Below, in pieces: positions 17,886-25,426 of a stretch of DNA of 33,801 nt (position 1 is the first letter of the stretch; each line of letters starts with the position of its first letter). The position numbers and the translations under genes were made by a program. This DNA comes from Candidatus Zambryskiibacteriota bacterium (GTDB lineage Bacteria; Patescibacteriota; Minisyncoccia; Phycocordibacterales; Zambryskibacteraceae): contig JACOVQ010000007.1 in NCBI GenBank assembly GCA_016177225.1, forward strand, positions 1 through 33,801, written 5' to 3'. The notes beneath the pieces are model-generated. The model did not search any database, had not been told where the DNA came from, and worked only from the letters and a program-made list of their open reading frames with translations.

Positions 17886-19661
17886 ATGTATCTGAAGTCC
17901 ATAGAACTCTCGGGATTCAAGTCTTTCGCCAAAAAGAATGGTTTTGAATTTAATTCTCCCATTTCAGCTATTGTCGGGCCGAACGGTTCCGGCAAGTCCA
18001 ATGTAGCCGAAGCGTTCCGGTTTGTTTTAGGTGAACAATCTATCAAGAGCATGCGTGGCAAGCGCGGCGAAGACCTCATCTGGAATGGAGCGGCGAGCGA
18101 GCCGCGCGCCAACCGCGCTTCGGTTAAAGTAATTTTCGATAATTCCCGAAAAGTTTTTTCTAATGTTGATTTCTCCGAAGTAACGATTGAGAGAGTCGTT
18201 CACAGAGATGGTCTTAACGAGTATTTAATCAACGGCTCGCAAGTCAGGCTTAAAGATGTTTTGGAACTTCTTGCGGGCGCTCATATTGGCATATCCAGCC
18301 ATCACATCATCTCTCAAGGCGAAGCGGATAAAATTTTATCCGCTTTACCTAAAGACAGGAAGAGTATAGTCGAAGACGCTCTAGGCTTGAAAATTTATCA
18401 ATACAAACGGCTGGAATCCGAACGCAAGCTCCAGAAGACTTTTGAGAACATCGGCCAAGTTGAAGCCTTGCGCAAAGAGCTTGCCCCGCATCTAAAGTTT
18501 CTTCAAAGACAAACTGAGAAGTTGACGAAAACGGAGAGTTTGCGAGAAGAGCTGATTGCTGTTTCTAAAGAATACTTTCAGCATAAAACGCCTGCCTCGC
18601 CTGAACTTGCCAAATTAGACGGCATTATTATGGCTGAAGAAGGACTCATAGAAAGGGAGAAAAAACTGGCGCTCTCAGACGAGCATAAAACGGTGCGGCT
18701 TAAAGAAGTGGAAGGCCTGTATCAAGAGGTCAGCAAACTTAACGAAGTAGGATTAATTATAAAAAGAATTGGTGAGTTCATACGAGAGAGAAAGCATGAC
18801 GGCCATTCTGAGAGTGTTGCCGAAGCTGAAGCAAGGATAGAAAAGTTAAAGAAAGAACGAGAGAAACTTGAGGAAGCGGAATTTAAGCGCGAATTAGTTG
18901 AAGTAGAGCGCTTGGTTGGGAAGCTCTCATGGGATAGAGGAAAACTACTGGACGAAACTTGGGATAAACAGGAAGAACGCAGACGTACTCTAGAGAGATT
19001 AAAGATGCGGCTTGAAGATTCTGACATCTCCGGCTCGGGAGAAATTCAAAAAGAATACCGAGAAACTTCCGAGCGAGACGCTTTCTTGGAGCGAGAACTT
19101 TCTGACCTCGACAAATCCGCTAAGTCGCTCGAAGACATTATAAAAGATCTGGAAAGACGTTTAGCGGTCGAGTTTAATACTGGCTTGGAGAAAATTAATA
19201 AAGAATTCGGCAAAATGTTTGCCACGATGTTTGGCGGGGGAGAAGCGGAATTTATTTTAACCAAAGAATCTGCAGAGTCGGAAGGAGACGAAGAGGTAAG
19301 TGTGGAAGAAGGATTGGATATAAAAGTAAGTCTGCCGAAGAAGAAAATCAAATCTCTCATGATGCTTTCTGGCGGGGAAAGAGCGTTAACATCTATCGCA
19401 CTCATTTTTGCTATTTCTCAAGTTAATCCGCCGCCGTTTATCATTCTTGATGAGACAGATGCCGCGCTTGATGAATCTAATTCCAAAAAATATGGAGACT
19501 TGGTGGAAATTCTCTCCAAACATTCTCAACTCATCTTAATTACTCACAACCGCGAGACCATGAGCCGCGCCGGCATTATTTACGGCGTTACTATGGGTTC
19601 AAGCGGTGTCTCCAAACTCCTTTCTATCTCATTCGACCAAGCAGTCGAAGTGGCTAAATAA
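17886..19661 (+). CDS. smc: SMC-family chromosome segregation ATPase, strongly shortened
   Basis: Walker A GPNGSGKSN; QGEADKIL; signature LSGGERALTSIALIFAI; Walker B FIILDETDAALDESN; follows rnc; about 591 aa. Confidence 0.92.
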   Translation: MYLKSIELSGFKSFAKKNGFEFNSPISAIVGPNGSGKSNVAEAFRFVLGEQSIKSMRGKRGEDLIWNGAASEPRANRASVKVIFDNSRKVFSNVDFSEVTIERVVHRDGLNEYLINGSQVRLKDVLELLAGAHIGISSHHIISQGEADKILSALPKDRKSIVEDALGLKIYQYKRLESERKLQKTFENIGQVEALRKELAPHLKFLQRQTEKLTKTESLREELIAVSKEYFQHKTPASPELAKLDGIIMAEEGLIEREKKLALSDEHKTVRLKEVEGLYQEVSKLNEVGLIIKRIGEFIRERKHDGHSESVAEAEARIEKLKKEREKLEEAEFKRELVEVERLVGKLSWDRGKLLDETWDKQEERRRTLERLKMRLEDSDISGSGEIQKEYRETSERDAFLERELSDLDKSAKSLEDIIKDLERRLAVEFNTGLEKINKEFGKMFATMFGGGEAEFILTKESAESEGDEEVSVEEGLDIKVSLPKKKIKSLMMLSGGERALTSIALIFAISQVNPPPFIILDETDAALDESNSKKYGDLVEILSKHSQLILITHNRETMSRAGIIYGVTMGSSGVSKLLSISFDQAVEVAK

Positions 19662-19670
19662 ACACGCTCC

Positions 19671-19768
19671 GCAAATATTACACGAAAACCACACAGTTTT
19701 TTCTTGCTAGAAAAACTGCTCGAACTCGCCTCGACAGGCTCCGTTAGGCTTTTCTTAGTAATATTTGC
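19671..19768. repeat. Nested inverted repeat at smc/RNase R convergent junction
   Basis: gcaaatattac (19671-19681) / gtaatatttgc (19758-19768), enclosing cagtttttt...aaaaactg. Confidence 0.75.
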
Positions 19769-19777
19769 TCCGCTACG

Positions 19778-19819
19778 ACATACATAATAAGAAAGCGACC
19801 GCTTTCTTATTATGTATGT
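19778..19819. repeat. 42-bp palindrome (copy 3 of the TACATAATAA family)
   Basis: acatacataataagaaagcg-ac-cgctttcttattatgtatgt; 20-bp perfect arms. Confidence 0.97.
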
Positions 19820-19841
19820 AATCAAAATACTAAAGTGTAGT

Positions 19842-21755
19842 TTATGCAAACACGAAGTCAAGGGTCTTACGGTCGGTATCAGAATTGATAAGTTTGACGC
19901 GGACTTTGTCGCCGAGAGAATATTTTCTGCCGGTATTTTTGCCCACTATGGCGTAGAGTTTCTCGTTTAATTCATAGAAGTCGTCTTTCATATCGCGGAG
20001 TTTGACCAGACCTTCCGCTTTGGTATTAACTTCTTCCACATAAACTCCCCATTCCGAAACTCCCGAGACTGTCGCATCAAATTCTTGACCAACCAATTCA
20101 GACATATATTCAACCTGTTTGTATTTAATGGAAGTGCGCTCCGCGTCAGCCGCCTCCAGTTCTCTTTCGCTGGCTTCTTTAGCCAGGTATTCGTATTTAG
20201 CGATTTCATCTTGTTCAATACTACCTTTTTGCAAAAAGCGCAGAAGCAAGCGATGCACCAAGAGATCTGGATAGCGGCGGATGGGGGAAGTGAAATGGGT
20301 GTAATAGTCGAAAGCGAGGCCGAAGTGCCCGATATTGGCGGTAGAGTAGATTGCTTTCGACATGGCTCTGATGGAAGCGGTTTTAATCAGTGTTTCTGCA
20401 GAACTTCCTTCGACGGAGCGGAGCATTTTAGTAATATTTTCCGCCGTAGTTTCGCCGTCTTTGTGTTTGAGTTCGAAGCCGAGAGCTTTGACAAAAGTGG
20501 CAAGGTCGATAATTTTCTCCCTGTCCGGTACATCGTGGATACGATAGACGAAAGCTGCACGAGAATCTTTGCCATTAGCCAAATGCATATAAGTAGCTAC
20601 TTCTTTATTTGCTAAAAGCATGAAATCTTCAATCAGTTTGTTGGTATCTTTGCGTTCCTTCTTAAATACTCTGATAGGCTTGCCTAAACTGTCGAGTTCG
20701 AATTTGACTTCTTCCGTTTCGAAGTCGATAGCGCCTTTTCTGAACCTTTCTTCGCGGAGTTTATAAGCCAAATCATTTAGAGTCTGGAGTTCTTCGTAAA
20801 ATGTCCCGGATTTTTGGTCTAAAACTTCCTGCGCTTCTTCGTAGCTAAAGCGCTTGTCGGAGTTAATCAGAGTTTTACCAAACCATCTTTCTTTAACTTG
20901 TCCTGATTTGTCTATCACGAATACTGCGGAAAATGCGTACTTATCTTCATTTGGGTTGAGAGAACAAAGGTCGTTAGAGAGCACTTCCGGAAGCATTGGT
21001 ATAGTGCGGTCTACAAGATAAATTGATGTGCCGCGTTTTTTAGCTTCTTTGTCCAAGTTGGAATTAGGGATAACGAAGTGGGAAACATCGGCAATATGAA
21101 CTCCAATTTCGTAATCGCCATTATCCAATTTCTTGATGGAGATAGCATCGTCAAAGTCTTTAGCATCCGCCGGGTCGATAGTGAAAGTAGTTACATCTCG
21201 AAAATCTTTCCTATCTTTTAACTTATTTTCTTTTTCATGCTTCTCTTTCCAAGCATTAGCTTCCTTCTCTACTTCGGGAGGGAAGTCGACTTCGAATCCT
21301 GATTCATACACAATGCCGAGCATCTCGGCATTGTGTTCTCCGGCAGTTCCGATTCGACGAATAACTTCTCCAGTCGGACTTTTGGAAGGGTCTATCCACT
21401 TTGTAATTTTTACCTGCACCTTTTCTTTATCGAAACCGCCTTGAGCGGAGTCGAAGGGCACGAATATGTCCCGATACATTCTCTTATCGTTCGGTTTTAA
21501 AAAGAAATTTTCGCCGTCCTTCTCTAAAGTGCCGACGAAATCCAATTTGTGTCGTTCGATGATTTCTACGACCTTAGCTTGTTTTCTACCGAATATAACT
21601 TTGCCTAATGATTCAATTTTTACCTTATCGCGGTTGAGGGCAGTATTTAAATTTTCCGGCTGAATCTCCAAATCATCTTCTTTGTCAGACACGGAGAAAT
21701 AACCGACTCCTTTGCCGGTGACACGAATAATTCCTTCAAATATTTGTGAGCCCAT
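19842..21755 (-). CDS. rnr: Ribonuclease R (RNB family exoribonuclease)
   Basis: TIDPADAKDFDDAISIKKLDNGDYEIGVHIADVSHFV; FTSPIRRYPDLLVHRLL; C-terminal S1 domain; likely start MGSQIFEG. Confidence 0.95.
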   Translation of the reverse strand: MGSQIFEGIIRVTGKGVGYFSVSDKEDDLEIQPENLNTALNRDKVKIESLGKVIFGRKQAKVVEIIERHKLDFVGTLEKDGENFFLKPNDKRMYRDIFVPFDSAQGGFDKEKVQVKITKWIDPSKSPTGEVIRRIGTAGEHNAEMLGIVYESGFEVDFPPEVEKEANAWKEKHEKENKLKDRKDFRDVTTFTIDPADAKDFDDAISIKKLDNGDYEIGVHIADVSHFVIPNSNLDKEAKKRGTSIYLVDRTIPMLPEVLSNDLCSLNPNEDKYAFSAVFVIDKSGQVKERWFGKTLINSDKRFSYEEAQEVLDQKSGTFYEELQTLNDLAYKLREERFRKGAIDFETEEVKFELDSLGKPIRVFKKERKDTNKLIEDFMLLANKEVATYMHLANGKDSRAAFVYRIHDVPDREKIIDLATFVKALGFELKHKDGETTAENITKMLRSVEGSSAETLIKTASIRAMSKAIYSTANIGHFGLAFDYYTHFTSPIRRYPDLLVHRLLLRFLQKGSIEQDEIAKYEYLAKEASERELEAADAERTSIKYKQVEYMSELVGQEFDATVSGVSEWGVYVEEVNTKAEGLVKLRDMKDDFYELNEKLYAIVGKNTGRKYSLGDKVRVKLINSDTDRKTLDFVFA

Positions 21756-21782
21756 TTCAAGACAATATAACAAAAAGAGAAA

Positions 21783-21812
21783 GGCTCCGCCATCTTAACC
21801 GACGGCGGAGCC
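21783..21812 (-). terminator. Rho-independent terminator downstream of the pyrE remnant
   Basis: Minus strand: ggctccgcc...ggcggagcc followed by tttctcttttt. Confidence 0.85.
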
Positions 21813-21831
21813 CTTGTGAACCAAAAACGGT

Positions 21832-22257
21832 TCAAGTTGTTTGTGCTTGTTTCCGCGCGAGAAACTCGCGCCCCTTGCCGACATCCGTGTTGACCGGCAC
21901 GTTCTGCTCGCAGAGCGGACAAGTTACTTCGTCCTACGCGTCGAGCTTCACGTTCACGAGTGATGTGAGTTTCGGAACATCGGCCACATCTTGTGTTGTG
22001 ATTCCTCCGCGATTGCAGAGAACGCCGAGACCGATGACGTTACCACCGATTGCTGGCGCGATTACCACTTCCACTTTGTCGTCCACAAACCGCTTGGCGA
22101 TTGCTTGACAGAGGCGAGACGTCTCCGCAGTGTGCGGGTAAACCGCATCTTTATTGACGTATACCGTGCCGTGTTTGCCGGACGTGTAAACAATGTGACT
22201 GTCGGCGATGACCGCTCCGACCTTGCCGAGGACTTGCAGAACTTCTTGCTCGTTCAT
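21832..22257 (-). pseudogene. pyrE: Orotate phosphoribosyltransferase remnant (internal deletion and in-frame TAG)
   Basis: MNEQEVLQVLGKVGAVIADSHIVYTSGKHGTVYVNKDAVYP...VVIAPAIGGNVIGLGVLCNRGG...LVNVKLDA*DEVTCPLCEQNVPVNTDVGKGREFLARKQAQTT*; the PRPP loop between PAIGG and NVIGLGV is absent; TAG at 21934-21936. Confidence 0.8.
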
Positions 22258-22269
22258 GGTTTCTCCTTT

Positions 22270-23133
22270 CTATCGGTACTGGTTGATGAGATCATGGAGC
22301 TTCTCGGTTTCGCGGCGTGCCACTTCCGCGAAGTCTGGGCCATCTGAAGCGAAGATGATACCGCGAGAAGAGTTGATGATCATTCCTCTTCGCTGCTTAT
22401 CTTTGCTTGCCCGAACAGTTTTTTCCAAATCACCGCCTTGCGCGCCGATGCCTGGAATTAGAAGTGGTAAATCGTCGACGAGTCCGCGAACTTCGCGGAG
22501 TTCGTCGGGGTATGTTGCGCCGACGACCAGACCACAATTGCCATTTTTGTTCCACTTCCTCGTAACATTGCGAGCTATTACTTTGTAGAGCGCTTCAGAA
22601 GCTCCCAGGAAGTGTTCGCTGGCAATTTGCAAGTCCTGAAACTCACTCGCGCCAGGATTGGAAGTGCGACAGAGAACGAAAATTCCTTTCTCCGCTCTGT
22701 TCAGAAATGGCTGGAGCGCTTCGGCACCGAGATAGGGATGGACAGTGATAGCGTCAACTTTTAGATAGTCGAATGCCATCTCGACGTAGCCGTTGTTGGT
22801 GTTGCCGATATCGGCGCGCTTGGCGTCTAGAATTACTGGAACGTCTGGTGCGATAATGTGAATATCGACAATCGTACGGTGCAAGGCAGCGATACCATCA
22901 GTGCCATGCGCCTCGTAGAACGCGGCGTTCGGCTTATAGGCACACACGAGGTCTTTCGTCGCTTCCACAATTGCGTGATTGAACGCGACAACCGTGTTGG
23001 GAATGCTGACTTCGCACTCATTACCACTCTTGCGCGCGGACTCAGGAATCTTACTGAATTCGCTGTCGAGTCCAACGCAAACAAAGTTGCTTTGAGACCA
23101 TTGATTCTCAAGCATTTCTCGGAAATTTCTCAT
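22270..23133 (-). CDS. pyrF: Orotidine 5'-phosphate decarboxylase (long PyrF subfamily)
   Basis: FVCVGLDSEFSKIP; YKPNAAFYEAHG; VILDAKRADIGNTNNGY; LLIPGIGAQGG; SD aaagga upstream of ATG 23133. Confidence 0.92.
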   Translation of the reverse strand: MRNFREMLENQWSQSNFVCVGLDSEFSKIPESARKSGNECEVSIPNTVVAFNHAIVEATKDLVCAYKPNAAFYEAHGTDGIAALHRTIVDIHIIAPDVPVILDAKRADIGNTNNGYVEMAFDYLKVDAITVHPYLGAEALQPFLNRAEKGIFVLCRTSNPGASEFQDLQIASEHFLGASEALYKVIARNVTRKWNKNGNCGLVVGATYPDELREVRGLVDDLPLLIPGIGAQGGDLEKTVRASKDKQRRGMIINSSRGIIFASDGPDFAEVARRETEKLHDLINQYR

Positions 23134-23222
23134 AATTATCCTTTCGATGAACAAAATTTGGCTCTTGAATGAGCCAGGTTCCGCGGTTCACAGTATTAAA
23201 GTTGGAAGCTAAAAGCAAGTTT

Positions 23223-23241
23223 GGTGTCGAGGAGAGGATTT
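23223..23241. repeat. Duplicate of the tRNA-Leu 3' end (19-bp direct repeat)
   Basis: gtgtcgaggagaggatttg identical at 23223-23241 and 23338-23356. Confidence 0.85.
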
Positions 23242-23338
23242 GGTCACGAGTATTTTTCTGCTGAAAAATCTCGCGACCCCGCCTTGGCTCGTCAGCCTCC
23301 GGCCTTCAAATCTACGACACAATTAACTTCGTCAATTG

Positions 23339-23420
23339 TGTCGAGGAGAGGATTTGAACCTCCATGAGTTACCCCGCTGCGTCCTAAGCGCAGTGCGTCT
23401 ACCAATTTCGCCACCTCGAC
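23339..23420 (-). tRNA. tRNA-Leu(TAG)
   Basis: Minus strand gtcgaggtggcgaaattggtagacgc..ctgcgcttaggacgcag..ggttcaaatcctctcctcgaca; cloverleaf with long variable arm. Confidence 0.92.
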
Positions 23421-23439
23421 AATAGTGCCTTCGCACTTG

Positions 23440-23512
23440 TGCGCCCACCAGGGGTCGAACCTGGGACATTCTCCTTAAGAGGGAGCTACTCTACCAGCTG
23501 AGTTATGGGCGC
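23440..23512 (-). tRNA. tRNA-Lys(CTT)
   Basis: Minus strand gcgcccataactcagctggtagagtagctccctcttaaggagaatgtcccaggttcgacccctggtgggcgca. Confidence 0.92.
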
Positions 23513-23575
23513 AAGCACTTCGTATTATTTCAGAAAAGCGGGCTCTTTTCAATTATGATAATGTGTATCAGTATT

Positions 23576-23647
23576 GGCCTAGTGGCGAAGGGGTAACGCG
23601 GCTGTCTGCAAAACAGTTATGCGCCGGTTCGAGTCCGACCTAGGCCT
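23576..23647 (+). tRNA. tRNA-Cys(GCA)
   Basis: ggcctagtggcgaaggggtaacgcggctgtctgcaaaacag...ccggttcgagtccgacctaggcct. Confidence 0.93.
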
Positions 23648-23673
23648 CAAGAAAGCTCCCTGGAGCTTTCTTG
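23648..23673. terminator. Palindromic hairpin after tRNA-Cys
   Basis: caagaaagctcc-ct-ggagctttcttg. Confidence 0.6.
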
Positions 23674-23713
23674 TAGCTGAAAAGCTTTTTGGCATTGTAC
23701 AATTATGTACATT

Positions 23714-23797
23714 GCTCGAGTGGCGGAATTGGTATACGCGCAACACTTAAAATGTTGTGACCGCAAGGTCATGTGAGTTCGATTCTCACCTCGAGCA
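23714..23797 (+). tRNA. tRNA-Leu(TAA)
   Basis: gctcgagtggcggaattggtatacgcgcaacacttaaaatgttg..gtgagttcgattctcacctcgagca. Confidence 0.93.
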
Positions 23798-23808
23798 CTT
23801 GTTAGAAT

Positions 23809-23879
23809 GCGGGTATGGTTTAGTGGTAGGACGCAACCTTCCCAAGGTTGAAACGCGAGTCCGATTCTCGCTACCCGCA
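23809..23879 (+). tRNA. tRNA-Gly(CCC)
   Basis: gcgggtatggtttagtggtaggacgcaaccttcccaaggttgaaacgcgagtccgattctcgctacccgca. Confidence 0.92.
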
Positions 23880-23884
23880 CTGAA

Positions 23885-25384
23885 TTATTTTATTACTTTT
23901 GTAATTACTTCCAATGTATCTCCCGGGGCGATTTCAAATTTTGATTCTATAAGAGCGCCGAACTCCTCTCCTTCGTTAGCACTTGAAGTCGCAACCCTTC
24001 CTTTTTGAAGCTCTTTTACTTTGCCGCGCCCGATTTCTGATTCGCGCCTGATAATTTTAATTTCTGTGTCTTGCCGAAATGTACCGGAGAGCACTTTTCC
24101 CCCTATAACCTGTTTATTTTTGGCGGTGCTAAATATTTTTAAGACTTTTATTGAACATTCGATTTGTTCGGTTTCAACTCTCGGCTCTTTTTCAGCTAAA
24201 AGTTCCTGAATTTTATCTGTCAACTCGTAAATAATGTTAAAAGTTAAAATAGCGATACCGGAGCGCTCCGCAAGATTTGCCGCTTGCGAATCAACTTTCG
24301 TATTGAAGCCGATGATATAAGTGTCTGGAGCGGTAAGAGCAGATTTAACATCGTTTTCATTGATGGCGCCGACGCCGGAGGAAATAATTTTCGGCGTAAT
24401 TTTCTCGCGGGAAATTTTATTAAGCTCATTTGACACCACTTCTAAACTTCCCGCCGTATCTGTTTTAAGTACTATCGGCAGCGCAACCACTCCTTCGCTC
24501 TCCAAGGTCTTGCTCCCTAAGGTCGAACCTTGGGAATCAGTACCTAAGGTTCGACCTTTCTCTGCGAAGGATTCTGCGTACGTGAGCGCGTCCTCTTTTT
24601 TTAAAAACGTCTTAAATTCCGCTCCAATCATGGGCATTTTATCCCACCCAATGATCTGCACCGGGCTTGAGAAACTTAATTCTTCAACCGTGTTACCTTC
24701 AGTGTCTAACAAAAATCTGATTGGAGCAATAGTTCCGGAAGAAGCCGCGAAAAGACCTTGTTTAACGGTACCTTCTTGAATTATTCCTACCGCCGTAATG
24801 CCACGCTTGGGGTCGAGCCTCGATTCAATAATCACTCCCGAACCCAAAACATCTCTCTCGGCAGTTTTACCCTCAAATTCTGACAAAAGCCCAATCATGT
24901 CGAGCAAATCATCTACTCCCTGCCCGGTTACCGCGGATACCTCGACAACAGAAATATTACCGCCATATCCTTCCACATACACTTCGTTCTCGGCGAGACT
25001 TTGTTTGACTCGTCCTATATCGGCGTTGGTTTTGTCCACTTTGGTAATTGCGACCAGATAAGGAAGATTGCATTCTTTAATATATTTAATAACCTCAACC
25101 GTCTGAGGTCTCACTCCGTCTTCGGCGGAGACTATCAATATCGCAATATCAGCGACACTGGCACAGCGAGTACGAATTGAGGTAAACGCTTCGTGTCCCG
25201 GTGTGTCGATAAATGTAATGTGTGTTCCATTGGTACAAGTGATTTCATACACACTTGGATGTTGAGTAATACCTCCTGCTTCCTTTTCTACGATATTAGT
25301 TTTGCGAATGTAGTCTAACAGACTCGACTTGCCGTGGTCGATATGTCCAAGCATTGCTACTACTGGTGGGCGTAATTCAGCCAT
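23885..25384 (-). CDS. infB: Translation initiation factor IF-2, N-terminally minimal form
   Basis: VVAMLGHIDHGKSSLLDYIR...AGGITQH; FIDTPGHEAFTSIR; 499 aa, starts essentially at the G domain. Confidence 0.95.
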   Translation of the reverse strand: MAELRPPVVAMLGHIDHGKSSLLDYIRKTNIVEKEAGGITQHPSVYEITCTNGTHITFIDTPGHEAFTSIRTRCASVADIAILIVSAEDGVRPQTVEVIKYIKECNLPYLVAITKVDKTNADIGRVKQSLAENEVYVEGYGGNISVVEVSAVTGQGVDDLLDMIGLLSEFEGKTAERDVLGSGVIIESRLDPKRGITAVGIIQEGTVKQGLFAASSGTIAPIRFLLDTEGNTVEELSFSSPVQIIGWDKMPMIGAEFKTFLKKEDALTYAESFAEKGRTLGTDSQGSTLGSKTLESEGVVALPIVLKTDTAGSLEVVSNELNKISREKITPKIISSGVGAINENDVKSALTAPDTYIIGFNTKVDSQAANLAERSGIAILTFNIIYELTDKIQELLAEKEPRVETEQIECSIKVLKIFSTAKNKQVIGGKVLSGTFRQDTEIKIIRRESEIGRGKVKELQKGRVATSSANEGEEFGALIESKFEIAPGDTLEVITKVIK

Positions 25385-25426
25385 ACAGAGACTTTACCTT
25401 ATCATAAAAATATATAAAATGGCGAA

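Noticed and set aside
20085-20615. 176-aa plus-strand ORF inside RNase R
   Set aside because: Antisense to strongly conserved RNB domain; no RBS or family signal.
21832-22257. Stop-codon recoding (TAG as sense) to explain the pyrE interruption
   Set aside because: The same gene also lacks the PRPP-binding segment, and I saw no other in-frame TAG in the core genes, so pseudogenisation is simpler.
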